Assembly (NCBI RefSeq): GCF_946885955.1
Contig: NZ_CAMPHI010000009.1
Coordinates: forward strand, 62,001-126,000
Length of the DNA: 64,000 bases
Direction: 5' to 3'
Source: an uncultured Pseudomonas sp.
GTDB lineage: Bacteria; Pseudomonadota; Gammaproteobacteria; Pseudomonadales; Pseudomonadaceae
Shown: piece by piece, positions 54,103 to 63,290 of the stretch
How positions within the stretch are numbered: the first letter of the stretch is position 1
How the letters are laid out: the number at the start of each line of letters is the position of its first letter
Program-made: the position numbers and the translations under genes
Notes under the pieces: generated by a model
Told to the model about the DNA's origin: nothing
Database searches by the model: none
Seen by the model: the letters and a program-made list of their open reading frames with translations, nothing else

Positions 54103-54963
54103 TCAAGCCGGTTTGCGCGCGACTATGACCTGACTCTTGGGCATCAGGTGATCCAACTGCTGTTTGATCGGGGCGAACTCGGGCATCTGGATCAGCCGGT
54201 ACCAGAGCTGGGCCCAGTCGTCGAGCAGCGGCGCGTAGGGCGGATGCACCACATCATGGGTCTCGCCGCCGTGCTGCTCGCCGTTGGCCTTGAACTGCGC
54301 CCAATAGATCAGCATCCACAGGCTCCAGTAGAAGCCGTAACCGGCACGCCGCTCGATCACCAGCCCGGCGTCTTCGACCAGGCGGCCGAAAGCCTCGCGC
54401 TCGAATATGCGGATATGGTTGGGCCGTTCGAAGTAATGCGCCGGCGCGCACTGCTCCTGGATATGCTCGGCGACCGGGTCCGGCACCGCCAGCAGGTAGA
54501 GCGCCCCCGGACGGCCCACGCGCACCAGCTCAGCGAGCATCTTGGCCGGGTCGTCGACGTGCTCGAGCACTTCGAGGGCGATCACCCGAGTCGCATAGGC
54601 ATCGGCCAGCGGCAGCGGGTTGCTGTCCGAAACCAGCCCCTCGACGACCCGCGCCGGGGTCCGCGTCAGCTTCTCGCGCAGCGCTTCGATCTTTTCCGCG
54701 ACCACGTCGCTGAACACCACGTGGGCACCGCGGGCGGCGCTGAACAGGGTGGCGCCGCCCGCGCCGCAACCGACATCCAGCACCACGTCCTGGGCGCCGA
54801 TGGCGAAGCCGGAAAACAGCTCGTCGCTGGCATTCAGAAACCAGCCGCTCTGCACCGCATCGACCAGCCCGCAGTCACGCGAGTCCACGTATTCCGGCGG
54901 CAACGCGACGGGCGTCGCCTGGGCGCCGAGCAGGCGGCGCCAGCCATCGATGACCCGCGTCAT
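54103..54963 (-). CDS. Class I SAM-dependent methyltransferase, paralog B
   Basis: A 286-residue methyltransferase: motif I VVLDVGCGAGGATLFSAARG, FSDVVAEKIEALREKL, and ALEVLEHVDDPAKMLAELVRVGRPG. It ends in MPKSQVIVARKPA, like its neighbour at 53208. Its ATG overlaps the stop of the glycosyltransferase by four bases. Two similar methyltransferases in a row could methylate different positions of the same terminal sugar. Confidence 0.86.
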   Translation of the reverse strand: MTRVIDGWRRLLGAQATPVALPPEYVDSRDCGLVDAVQSGWFLNASDELFSGFAIGAQDVVLDVGCGAGGATLFSAARGAHVVFSDVVAEKIEALREKLTRTPARVVEGLVSDSNPLPLADAYATRVIALEVLEHVDDPAKMLAELVRVGRPGALYLLAVPDPVAEHIQEQCAPAHYFERPNHIRIFEREAFGRLVEDAGLVIERRAGYGFYWSLWMLIYWAQFKANGEQHGGETHDVVHPPYAPLLDDWAQLWYRLIQMPEFAPIKQQLDHLMPKSQVIVARKPA

Positions 54964-56522
54964 GCGTAGGCCCTCTGTTCGACCGCTAGGAAATCCATCA
55001 GGGCGGCGCCGGCGGCCTCCCGCGAGCAGTGCCCGCGCATGCGCTCGATGGCGTTACGCGACAGCTGCCGATAACGCTCAGGCTCGTCCTTGACGCATTT
55101 GTATGCGGCCCGATAGGCGTCGCGCAGCGACGCCCAGTCGATCTGGTGGCGCTGGGTGCGATAGGCCAGGCGCGGATCGTGGGACCAGGCGGTGGCGTCC
55201 AGCCAGCTGTCGACGACGAAGCCCACCTGCTCGTCGATATAGTCGGCCATGGCCGAGTGACGGGGGGCGATCGCCGGCTTGCCGCAGGACAGGAACTCCA
55301 TCAGCGGCAGGCACTGACCCTCGCCATGGGAGGCGTTGACGGTAAAGGCGCTGGCGCGGATCAGGGTGTCGAACTCGCTGCCGTCGAGGTAGCCGTGCAG
55401 CAGCACGATACGGCACTTGAAGCGCGGCATGCGCGCCATCCAGATCAACATGTCGTGCATCGCCGAAAGGTATTCGTTGTGTCCGAGTTTGAACACCAGG
55501 GTGGCGTCCGGGGTATCGCGAAAGGCCGCACAAAACGCCGTGAGCATGTCCGCCCAGTTCTTGCGGCCATCGTAGGGATTGAACAGCGCGGTGAAGATCA
55601 CCCCGGACAGCTTCACCTGCGTATCGCCCGGCAGCCATTGCGGCATCAGCGGTGTCACGCCAGCGGCCGGCGGCTGCCTGGGCTCCACGGTATTGCGCGG
55701 CTCCAGACGTTTGCCCGGATCGTCGCGGACCAGTTCCAGCACCGCGGCGCTGGCCTGCCGGGTTTTCGGTAGGAATGGCAAATGCCGACACCAGGCCTTC
55801 AGGTACCACTCGCCCAGGTAACGCCGGGTGACCTGCAAACGCGACTGCTGACGCACGGGCGGCGGCACTTCGACTTCCGGCGTGGCGCGCTGGCGCTTGA
55901 GCGCGTGCTCATGCTCGCGAATCGCCTGCACCACCCGCGCCGTGGCGTTCTTGCCGAAGATATAGGGGCTCAACGCCGGGGCCTGACTATCGACCACCAC
56001 CCCGCCGCGCATTTTCAGCAGCACCGGTTTGCTCAGCGGCAACTCGATCGGCTGCCGCCTGATCCAGGCGAACTTGTCCCAGACCGGCGCCGGAATCGCG
56101 ACTATCGGAAATCCCACGCCCATTTCATTGCGTACCGCGCGCACGGTCAGCTGCGAATGGGTGATGGCCATGGCGCACTTGCCCAGCACGTGGCGCCAGT
56201 CCTGGCGCAGGTCATCGAGCCAGGGCTCGCTGGGGATGCTGTCGAACTCCCAGGCGAACACCGGGATGGTCGGACAGCGCAAATCGATCAGGGTTTTCTG
56301 CGGTGGCGAGAAGGACAGGAACAGGCAGCGCTGACCCAGCGCTTGGGCCTCGTCGTAGAGGCGGTCGACTTCCAGCTCCGGCTGCTCGACGAAACGCACC
56401 TCGCCGAGCGCCCGCAGCGCCGGAAGGAAATCGCGCAACACGAAGTAATAGCTGTATTCAGGCGCGCCCATGCTGGTGGCGATATGCGCCGCGGTAACCT
56501 GCGAATAGACCAGAATCCTCAT
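54960..56522 (-). CDS. Glycosyltransferase (GT4-like), paralog A
   Basis: A 520-residue protein. The real start is ATG 56522 (MRILVYSQVTAAH), overlapping the preceding stop by four bases, although the frame stays open to 57146. The N-terminal domain has GAPEYSYYFVLRDFLPAL, FLSFSPPQKTLIDLRCPTIPVFAWEFDS. After a variable middle (residues about 225-315) the GT-B C-terminal domain follows with NPYDGRKNWADMLTAF and SHGEGQCLPLMEFLSCGKPA. It is clearly paralogous to the gene at 56519. A role in CPA elongation or capping is inferred from location. Confidence 0.84.
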   Translation of the reverse strand: MRILVYSQVTAAHIATSMGAPEYSYYFVLRDFLPALRALGEVRFVEQPELEVDRLYDEAQALGQRCLFLSFSPPQKTLIDLRCPTIPVFAWEFDSIPSEPWLDDLRQDWRHVLGKCAMAITHSQLTVRAVRNEMGVGFPIVAIPAPVWDKFAWIRRQPIELPLSKPVLLKMRGGVVVDSQAPALSPYIFGKNATARVVQAIREHEHALKRQRATPEVEVPPPVRQQSRLQVTRRYLGEWYLKAWCRHLPFLPKTRQASAAVLELVRDDPGKRLEPRNTVEPRQPPAAGVTPLMPQWLPGDTQVKLSGVIFTALFNPYDGRKNWADMLTAFCAAFRDTPDATLVFKLGHNEYLSAMHDMLIWMARMPRFKCRIVLLHGYLDGSEFDTLIRASAFTVNASHGEGQCLPLMEFLSCGKPAIAPRHSAMADYIDEQVGFVVDSWLDATAWSHDPRLAYRTQRHQIDWASLRDAYRAAYKCVKDEPERYRQLSRNAIERMRGHCSREAAGAALMDFLAVEQRAYA

Positions 56523-58042
56523 GACAATACGCTCGCATCCTGCTGTTTGGATGGGGATAACGGGCTGCGGCGCGTCTCGCCGTCTTGCCCCAGCTGACGC
56601 ACGAAGCCGCTCAGGGGCCGGGCCACCACCTCGACCGAGGCGAAGGCCTGCATCGCTTGCAGGGCGTGCGCCGCCATCCGCCGATAGACCTCGGGCTCGC
56701 GCCGCGCCACGCGATAGCTGGCCTGGAACGCCTCCAGCAGCGATTGCCAGTTCAGCCGGTGACGATGGGTGGTGAACATGCCGGTGGGATCGTGGGGCCA
56801 GCAGAACGGTTCGAGAGTGGTCTTCAGCACGAATGCCAGCTGCTCGCTGACGTAATCGGCCATCGCCGTGTGCACCGGCGCGATCGCCGGCTTGCCCGCA
56901 CTGAGGAACTGCATCAGCGGCAGGCACAGGCCCTCGCCGGACGAGGCATTGACGTAATAGCTGGAAGCGTCGATCAGCTCGCGGTATTGCCCGTCGTCGA
57001 GAAACCCATGCAAGGCGATGACCCGGCAGCGGAACGGCGCCAGGCGCGACAGCAGGGTAATCAGCACGATCCGGTAGTACTCCAGATCGTGGTGGGTCAT
57101 CTTGACGATCAAGGTGGCGTCGTCGCTGTGCTTGAACGCCCAGCAAAACGCGGTGATCACCTCGACCCAGTTCTTGCGGCTGTCGGCGGGGTTGAGCACG
57201 GTCGTGTAGACCACGCCGCTGACTTCGAGCGACTGCAACGGCGACTCGGCGGCCGGCGGCTCAGGGGCAACGGGTTCGGCCGGCGCATCCTGCGCGTTCC
57301 CGGCGGCGCCCACGGAACTCTGCGGCAGGCGCATTTCCCGCCACCAGCCTCGCAGCAAAGCCTTGCTCAGCTGCCAGCTGTCGACGAAGCCGCGCCGCAT
57401 TGCGGGCGCCGCCTCCACGCATGGCGCCAGTTCGCAGGCGGCTTGCGGATCCGCTGCGGCCGGCGCCTCGATCGGCTTGCGCACCAGGCCGTCCGCCGAC
57501 AGACCCAGCAGCGGGCTGTCGATGACGATGCCCTGGAACGGAAAACTCCGCCCGCCCAGGTCGAGCGACAGAGCCGGCGCCGCATCGACGCCATAACGGT
57601 CCCAGACCGGTGCCGGGAGGGCGATCACCGGAAACCCGGCGGGCATGTTATCCGCGACCAGCCGCGCGGCTTCGCGGCTGGTGCAGACCACGCCCTGCAA
57701 GTGGCTGAAGGCATAGCGCCAATCGTTCTGCGGGTTATCGTCCCAGGTGCTCGAAGGCAGGCTGTCGAACTCCCAGGCGAACACCACCACGGTCGGGCAG
57801 CTCAGCCCCAGCGGCGCTTGATGGGGCGGGCTGAAGCTGAAAAACACCACCTCTTCGCCTGCGGCCCGGTAGCACTCGCAGAGCGTTTCGACCTGGGCGA
57901 TGCTGTCGACGATACGCACGCTGCCGAGCCGCTCGAGTGCCGGAATGAAATCCCGCATCAGGAAGAAATAGCTGTATTCCGGTTTACCGAGGGATCCCTG
58001 GATATTGGCCTGATCGATTTTCGATCCCACGAGGATGATCAT
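56519..58042 (-). CDS. Glycosyltransferase (GT4-like), paralog B
   Basis: A 507-residue protein starting MIILVGSKIDQ (ATG 58042). It shares with paralog A the segments GKPEYSYFFLMRDFIPALERLG, FFSFSPPHQAPLGLSCP, VFAWEFDSLPS, NPADSRKNWVEVITAF and SSGEGLCLPLMQFLSAGKPA. The middle 100 residues are divergent and Ala/Pro-rich. It is the first gene of a six-gene run towards the CPA operon, so a promoter should lie just upstream. Confidence 0.84.
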   Translation of the reverse strand: MIILVGSKIDQANIQGSLGKPEYSYFFLMRDFIPALERLGSVRIVDSIAQVETLCECYRAAGEEVVFFSFSPPHQAPLGLSCPTVVVFAWEFDSLPSSTWDDNPQNDWRYAFSHLQGVVCTSREAARLVADNMPAGFPVIALPAPVWDRYGVDAAPALSLDLGGRSFPFQGIVIDSPLLGLSADGLVRKPIEAPAAADPQAACELAPCVEAAPAMRRGFVDSWQLSKALLRGWWREMRLPQSSVGAAGNAQDAPAEPVAPEPPAAESPLQSLEVSGVVYTTVLNPADSRKNWVEVITAFCWAFKHSDDATLIVKMTHHDLEYYRIVLITLLSRLAPFRCRVIALHGFLDDGQYRELIDASSYYVNASSGEGLCLPLMQFLSAGKPAIAPVHTAMADYVSEQLAFVLKTTLEPFCWPHDPTGMFTTHRHRLNWQSLLEAFQASYRVARREPEVYRRMAAHALQAMQAFASVEVVARPLSGFVRQLGQDGETRRSPLSPSKQQDASVLS

Positions 58043-58363
58043 TGTCAGAGGTAACTCCCTACGTCCGGGCAATCCTGCCCGATAGCGCAATTGGTTGTTA
58101 TGAGCCCTACTGCAATGAATTCCGAGCCTGTTGAGTGTCCTTTGCCCATCCCCCGCATGCCTGTTAGAGGCGTATCCAGGGGCGGCCGCGTCAGTTCCCG
58201 GCTATTGACCGCAGGTTTTTGCACAAAGTTCGCCGGCCGCTTTGCGTGCCACCGCCGGCTTTGCGCAAGCGGCCGAGACGCGAGGCAGGCGTTGCAACCA
58301 AATGCCCGACGGTCCGGTCAAAGCTGGCACCTGTTAACCGTTGCGTTCGCCCAAGGAACTCGC
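58043..58363. other. Divergent intergenic region
   Basis: 321 bases between the minus-strand glycosyltransferase and the plus-strand DUF2388 gene. Promoters for both directions are expected; none is clear by eye. Frames crossing it have no start signal and are not supported. Confidence 0.45.
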
Positions 58364-58681
58364 ATGAGCCCTCTACGCCTGCTTGGCCTCAGCACATTAC
58401 TCAGCTTCGCCACTGGCGCCTCGGCGACCAGCTTCGTGGCGACCACCGATGCGCTGGTCGGCGCCGTCGCCGCCAGCGTCGATGCCACCTCGGATGCCTC
58501 GTCGTCGTTGCGCGATGACAAGGTACTGCTCGCCGCCCGGGACGATGCCGCCAGCTTCGTAGCCAGCCGGGGCGCGATCCGCGGCGTGCGCTTGCAGGCG
58601 GCGCTCATGCATATTCGCCAACGCGCGCCACAACTCGACGCTGACGACCTGCAACTGGCCGAGGCGATTCTCAGCCTCTGA
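58364..58681 (+). CDS. DUF2388 domain-containing exported protein, copy 1
   Basis: A 105-residue protein with a signal peptide (LLGLSTLLSFATGASA) and the DUF2388 core SFVATTDALVGAV, then DDKVLLAARDDAASFVASRG, ending LQLAEAILSL. DUF2388 proteins are small periplasmic proteins typical of Pseudomonas and of unknown function. The ATG at 58364 has SD AAGGA. A close paralog follows at 58898, with 216 bases between that hold no other gene. Confidence 0.88.
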   Translation: MSPLRLLGLSTLLSFATGASATSFVATTDALVGAVAASVDATSDASSSLRDDKVLLAARDDAASFVASRGAIRGVRLQAALMHIRQRAPQLDADDLQLAEAILSL

Positions 58682-58897
58682 GCATTGCGGTTTCCGCACC
58701 GCCGATCACGACGCTGAAGCGCACGTCTGCGGCCCCGGCAGGCGTATCCGCGGCGCCGTGCTTTCCGCTACGCTTACCTGCGGCAAGCGCGGTTGCGCCC
58801 CGCATTGCGGCGCGCGCTGCATGCCGCCGTGGGAACCGCGACGCCTGCCACTCGTCCAACCTCTTATCGACATTCTTTCGCTCTATCGGAGTTCGTC

Positions 58898-59218
58898 ATG
58901 CCTCGTTCCCTGCTCTGCGCCGCAGTCGCCATCGCCCTGTTCGCCGGCGGCGCCCAGGCGCAAACCCTGGTCGCCACCAGCAATATCATCATCCGCGCGG
59001 TGGATCGCAGCCTCGACTTCACCTCGGACACCACCACCTCGATTCGCGACTCGAAAGTCGTGCTCGCGGCCCGCGACGACGCCGCCAGCTTTGTCGCCAG
59101 CCAGGGCGAGATCCGCGGTGCCCACCTGGAAGCGGCGCTCGGCGAAATCCGCAGCCGTGTGCCCGAAGCCGCAGACGTCACCGACCTGACCCTGGCCGAA
59201 GCCATACTCGCACTGTGA
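58898..59218 (+). CDS. DUF2388 domain-containing exported protein, copy 2
   Basis: A 106-residue paralog of the preceding gene: signal peptide LLCAAVAIALFAGGAQA, core TLVATSNIIIRAVDRSLDFT, DSKVVLAARDDAASFVASQG and tail LTLAEAILAL. Its stop overlaps the GTG start of the large DUF4105 gene by three bases, so the two are translationally coupled. That coupling hints at a shared envelope function. Confidence 0.88.
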   Translation: MPRSLLCAAVAIALFAGGAQAQTLVATSNIIIRAVDRSLDFTSDTTTSIRDSKVVLAARDDAASFVASQGEIRGAHLEAALGEIRSRVPEAADVTDLTLAEAILAL

Positions 59219-61167
59219 GATCCGCGCGTGGCTGGCTGCCGCTGGTGGCGCTCTGGGTCAGCCTCGCCAGCCATGCCGAGCTGCGCCTGACACTCGACAG
59301 CCAGGCGCTCGACCCGCACCAGCGCGATGCCAGCCAGGCTCTGCTGGACGAGGCGCTGGCGGCTCTGCCGCCGCGCTTCAAACAGCAGCTCGACCGGCAG
59401 ATAAACGTACGCTGGCAGCCCATGCCGGAAGCGCTATTCGGCCGCGCCGGGCGTTTCAGCGGCATCGAGCTGAATGCCCGGCTATTGCCCGCCCTGGTCG
59501 ACGGCAGCGCCGCCCGCGAGCCGACCCAACGCACGCACGGCACCATGCGCCGCGAGCTGCTGGCCACGGTGGTGCACGAACTGACTCACCTCTATGACCG
59601 CGCGCGGCTGTGGACGCCCGCACAGAAAAGCCACTTACAGGCCTGCCGGCGGCGCTACCAGAGCACCGGAGCGGTCGGCCAGCGCGACAGCTGCCGCGGT
59701 CAGAACGCGCGCCGTTTCACCCTCAGCGACGCCCCCCGGCTGCTCGACCTGGCCGGCTGGCCGCAACGGGTCGGCAGCCGCGGCCAGCGCGAAGCGCAGA
59801 ACCGCCAGCTGGCGCGCAGCGCGGACCGCTATGAGCTGAGCAACCCGCGCGAATTCGTCGCGGTGAACATGGAGTATTTTCTCCTCGACCCTTCCTATGC
59901 CTGCCGGCGCCCTTCGCTGGCGCGCTACCTGCGCGAGCACTTCGCCTGGGCCCCGCCGCGACAGGATAATTGCGCCAGCAGCTACGCCTACCTCAATGCC
60001 GGTAGCGATTTCGCCCGGCAACCGCTGGCCAGGCTCGATCCGGCGCGGGTCTACGCGGTCGACTACCTGCTTGCCGAAGCCAACGACGCCTGGGTCAGCC
60101 GCTGGGGCCACAGCATGCTGCGCCTGGTGATCTGCGCGCCCGGCCGACCGCTCGGGCCGGACTGCCGACTGGACCTGGAGCACCACCTGGTGCTGTCCTA
60201 TCGCGCCTTCGTCGGCGACGTGCAGCTGTCCAGCTGGGACGGTCTGACCGGCGTCTACCCGTCGCGGCTGTTCGTGCTGCCGCTGGCCCAGGTGATCGAC
60301 GAATACACCAAGGTCGAGCTACGCAGCCTGGCCTCGGTGCCGCTGCGCCTGCAGCGCGATCAACTCGAACGCCTGCTCGCCCGCGCCGCCGAGCAACACT
60401 GGAGCTACGACGGCCAGTACTACTTCATCTCCAACAACTGCGCGGTGGAAACCCTCAAACTGCTGCGCAGCGGCAGTCAGCACCCGGCCCTGCAAACGCT
60501 CGACAGCATCATGCCCAACGGCCTGCTCGAGGTGCTCGTCGCCCGCGGCCTGGCCGATCGCAGCGTGCTCGACGACCCGCGCGAAGCACTGCGCCTGGGT
60601 TACCGCTTCGATTCGTTCCGCGATCGTTACCAGGCGATGTTCGAGGTGTTGCGCGAGCGTCTGCCGATCGAACAGAAGGATGTCGAAACCTGGCTCGCGC
60701 AAGCCGCCACGGCGCGCCGGCCCTGGTTCGCCAAAGCCGATCTGCGCGCCAGCGCTGCACTGCTACTGCTCGAACAGGCGGCGTTGCGCCGACAATTGCT
60801 GCTGGCCCAGGACGAACTCAAGCAACGCTACCTGAGCGGGCGCGAGACGGCGCCAGGGGAAACGCAGAAAGCCGGCGCGGTACTGGAGAAAATTCTCGCC
60901 AATAGCGGCTTTCTCAGCCGCCCGGCGGAACTTCTCGACGGCGGCTACGGCCTGCCACAGCCCGGCGAATGGCAGCGCCTGGAGAGCGAAAGCCGCAAGC
61001 GACAAAAGCAGTTGCGCCAATTCAGCGACGAACTCGACCAGGAAGTGCGCCGCCTGCTGGAGCCGCCACGCCTGGCCGAACTGCAGGCCAGCGAGGCCAA
61101 CCTCACGCAACTCGGCGAACACTTGCGCGCGCTGCACAAGGCCAGCGGCGGTTTAGTGCTGCCGTAG
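59215..61167 (+). CDS. DUF4105 (Lnb-like) domain exported protein
   Basis: A 650-residue protein with a signal peptide (GWLPLVALWVSLASHA). Residues about 100-250 include a zinc-protease-like HELTHLYDRARL motif and FVAVNMEYFLLDPSYAC, resembling the DUF7844/7843 region. The middle region carries the DUF4105 features DYLLAEANDAWVSRWGHSML and YDGQYYFISNNCAVETLKLL, with His and Cys residues placed like an NlpC/P60-type catalytic pair, as in Lnb-type lipoprotein acyltransferases. The C-terminal 180 residues are helical and charged. The GTG start is inside the stop of the DUF2388 gene. Enzymatic function is not established. Confidence 0.82.
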   Translation: MRSARGWLPLVALWVSLASHAELRLTLDSQALDPHQRDASQALLDEALAALPPRFKQQLDRQINVRWQPMPEALFGRAGRFSGIELNARLLPALVDGSAAREPTQRTHGTMRRELLATVVHELTHLYDRARLWTPAQKSHLQACRRRYQSTGAVGQRDSCRGQNARRFTLSDAPRLLDLAGWPQRVGSRGQREAQNRQLARSADRYELSNPREFVAVNMEYFLLDPSYACRRPSLARYLREHFAWAPPRQDNCASSYAYLNAGSDFARQPLARLDPARVYAVDYLLAEANDAWVSRWGHSMLRLVICAPGRPLGPDCRLDLEHHLVLSYRAFVGDVQLSSWDGLTGVYPSRLFVLPLAQVIDEYTKVELRSLASVPLRLQRDQLERLLARAAEQHWSYDGQYYFISNNCAVETLKLLRSGSQHPALQTLDSIMPNGLLEVLVARGLADRSVLDDPREALRLGYRFDSFRDRYQAMFEVLRERLPIEQKDVETWLAQAATARRPWFAKADLRASAALLLLEQAALRRQLLLAQDELKQRYLSGRETAPGETQKAGAVLEKILANSGFLSRPAELLDGGYGLPQPGEWQRLESESRKRQKQLRQFSDELDQEVRRLLEPPRLAELQASEANLTQLGEHLRALHKASGGLVLP

Positions 61168-61222
61168 TGGCAGCCCTGCGGGCTGTATTCGCCGCGAAGC
61201 TGCGCCATGTCCGCCGCACTGC

Positions 61223-61289
61223 GTAGCTCGGATGCAATCCGGGGAAATGTTGCGCCGTTACCATCGCTCCCGGATTGCATCCGGGCTAC
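61223..61289. repeat. 67-bp hairpin repeat, copy 1
   Basis: GTAGCTCGGATGCAATCCGG is answered by CCGGATTGCATCCGGGCTAC at the other end, giving a long imperfect hairpin. A second copy of the same length is at 61440. It is REP-like and intergenic. Confidence 0.8.
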
Positions 61290-61365
61290 AAAAGCGTCAT
61301 CCACCACCGAGCATTCATGAATGCCTGGCTATAGATCCCCTGTTCATATGCAAGCTCTACGCCTC

Positions 61366-61426
61366 GTAGGGTGGACATGCCGAAGGCTTGTCCACCATCC
61401 GCATGGCCGCGCCATATCCGCCCTAC
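61366..61426. repeat. GTAGGGTGGAC hairpin repeat
   Basis: GTAGGGTGGAC is paired with GTCCACC inside, and the outer GTAGGG is answered by CCCTAC at 61421. It is a different dispersed repeat type lying between the two 67-bp copies. Confidence 0.6.
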
Positions 61427-61439
61427 CAACGCGCACTGC

Positions 61440-61506
61440 GTAGCCCGGATGAAATCCGGGGAAATATTGCGCCCTCACCATCGCTCCCGGATTGCATCCG
61501 GGCTAC
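61440..61506. repeat. 67-bp hairpin repeat, copy 2
   Basis: It differs from copy 1 at only a handful of positions (for example GATGAAATCC for GATGCAATCC) and keeps the hairpin arms. With copy 1 and the middle repeat it fills the 353-base gap after the DUF4105 gene, which holds no other feature. Confidence 0.8.
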
Positions 61507-61520
61507 AAAAGCACAACCCC

Positions 61521-61925
61521 TTAGGGAATATGTTCCTGCTGCTCCTCCGGCAAGTGCTCATCCAGGTGCAGCCAGGGCAGGCGGCTCTGCACCCAGATAT
61601 GCCGATCAGCCGGCGCCCGCTCCGGCTGATCCAGAGTGGCGACAGTGATGTCCAGGGTAGTCGGGCTGAGGCTGGTGAATAGCGTCAGCTGGGCGCCGCA
61701 GTTCGGGCAGAAGCTGCGCGTGCAGCTGGCCGAGGAGGCGTACTGGCTCGGCGTGCCGAGCAGCCAGCGAAAGCTTGCCAGCGGCACCGTGAGCCAGGTG
61801 GTGACAATGCCGCCGCTGCTACGCCGGCACACCGAGCAATGGCAATGGGCGATGTCCCGCAACGGGGCATCGAACTGGTAACGCATGGCGCCGCACTGGC
61901 AGCCGCCGCTGTATACCTCGGTCAT
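61521..61925 (-). CDS. GFA family protein (glutathione-dependent formaldehyde-activating enzyme-like)
   Basis: A 134-residue zinc protein with the GFA/CENP-V pattern: GGCQCGAMRYQF, HCHCSVCRRSSGG and later FCPNCGAQLTLF, giving the cysteines for two zinc sites. The family was named from glutathione-dependent formaldehyde activation, but most members have no proven activity. It stands alone on the minus strand, its start 105 bases from the divergent transporter. Confidence 0.88.
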   Translation of the reverse strand: MTEVYSGGCQCGAMRYQFDAPLRDIAHCHCSVCRRSSGGIVTTWLTVPLASFRWLLGTPSQYASSASCTRSFCPNCGAQLTLFTSLSPTTLDITVATLDQPERAPADRHIWVQSRLPWLHLDEHLPEEQQEHIP

Positions 61926-62030
61926 AGCTTCTCCTCATACGCGCCGTCTCGAACGCCAGGTGCCGCTATCGGCCTTGCGCAGCCTCGGTGCGCTGATCAA
62001 GATAGGCGTTTGCCACGACCTGGGGTTCCC

Positions 62031-62942
62031 GTGATCGATCTACTGCTGGCCCTGTGGCCGTTGTTCGCCCTGATTGTCGCCGGCTATTACCTGCGCCGCT
62101 GGGAATTTCCCAACGAAGCGTTCTGGCCCGGCGCCGAGCGTTTGAACTATTTCGTACTCTTCCCCGCCCTGCTGTTCAGCAGCCTGGCCAGGGCGCCGCT
62201 GGACAACCCGGCGCTGCCGCGTCTGGCCCTGGCGGTGATGCTGGGCCTGGGCATCGCCTGGCTCGCGCTGCTGTTGATACGCCGTCTGCGCGACTGGCCG
62301 GCGGGACGTTTCGGCGCCTTCACCCAGGGTACTCTGCGTTTCAATACCTACCTCGGGCTGGCTGCGGTGGCCAGCCTGTTCGGCCAGCAGGGCCTGAGCC
62401 TGGCCGCATTGATGCTGGCCTTGATGGTGCCCACGGTCAATGTGCTGTCGGTCTGGTCGTTGACCGCCGAGCGCGGCGTCAGCGCCCGCAGCCTGCTACT
62501 GCCGATCCTGAAGAACCCGCTGATCCTCGCTTGCATCGGTGGCGCCCTGGCCAACCTCGGCGGCATCGGCTTGCCCGGCGGCAGCGACCGCCTGCTCGGT
62601 CTGCTCGCCGCCGCCAGCCTGCCGCTCGGCCTGCTGTGCGTCGGCGCGGCATTGAAACCCGAACAGTTGGGTCGCGAAGTGCCAGCCCTGGCCTGGAACA
62701 GCGGCCTGCGCCTGCTGGCCATGCCGTTGCTGGCCTGGGCGGTGGCTTACGGCCTGCACCTGCCCGCCATGGAAAGCAGCGTGCTGGTGCTGTTCTTCGC
62801 CCTGCCCACGGCCCCCACCGCCTATGTGCTGACCCGCCAGTTGGGCGGCGACAGCCAGCTGATGGTTGGCATCATTACCCTGCAAACCCTGCTGGCGGCG
62901 GGCAGCCTGTCGCTGGTGCTGCTGGCGTTGGCGGCGATATGA
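62031..62942 (+). CDS. AEC family transporter
   Basis: A 303-residue membrane protein with about ten hydrophobic segments in two halves, the arrangement of auxin efflux carrier (AEC) family proteins. The start is GTG 62031 (MIDLLLALWPLFALIVAGYYL); the frame upstream to 61839 covers no hydrophobic or conserved sequence. NPLILACIGGALANLGG and LPLGLLCVGAALKPEQL match the internal repeats of the family. The substrate is unknown, perhaps a carboxylate or amino acid. Confidence 0.87.
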   Translation: MIDLLLALWPLFALIVAGYYLRRWEFPNEAFWPGAERLNYFVLFPALLFSSLARAPLDNPALPRLALAVMLGLGIAWLALLLIRRLRDWPAGRFGAFTQGTLRFNTYLGLAAVASLFGQQGLSLAALMLALMVPTVNVLSVWSLTAERGVSARSLLLPILKNPLILACIGGALANLGGIGLPGGSDRLLGLLAAASLPLGLLCVGAALKPEQLGREVPALAWNSGLRLLAMPLLAWAVAYGLHLPAMESSVLVLFFALPTAPTAYVLTRQLGGDSQLMVGIITLQTLLAAGSLSLVLLALAAI

Positions 62943-63290
62943 ATCGGCATCCATCCGTTAAATATATTGGACTATGCAAATTCAAATAATAGTGTTTTAA
63001 AACAGATATTTACCTCAATATTTCGCGCCACTCACGCCCCATCGTCGCGCAATTTATCGATCAATATCGGCTTATTCGTTTGACATATTTTACGGCTTTG
63101 GCAGACTGGCGCAGCTTTCCACTGCCAATGTACCGCTGCGCGAGACCGGCATTCGATCTATCGATTCGATGCATCGAAACGCCCACGTAGCGGTCTATCG
63201 GCAGAGGCTAGCCGAACCAGGAGACGGCGCCGCAACCATGCGGCCCCTCCTGCACAGCCATGGCAGGCGCGCCCTGCCCCAAGGTGATTT
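62943..63290 (+). promoter_or_regulatory. AT-rich upstream region of the amidotransferase gene
   Basis: 348 bases, with a clearly AT-rich first half (62955-63090). A TTGACA at 63080-63085 could be a -35 element, but no good -10 follows at normal spacing. The SD AAGG lies shortly before the ATG at 63291. Confidence 0.35.

Noticed and set aside
54960..57146. A 728-codon open frame on the minus strand
   Set aside because: The first 208 codons run through the neighbouring glycosyltransferase in another frame. The true start is ATG 56522.
63080..63115. Sigma-70 or sigma-54 promoter before the amidotransferase gene
   Set aside because: TTGACA has no acceptable -10 at 16-18 bases, and the nearby TGGC segments lack the -12 GC element.
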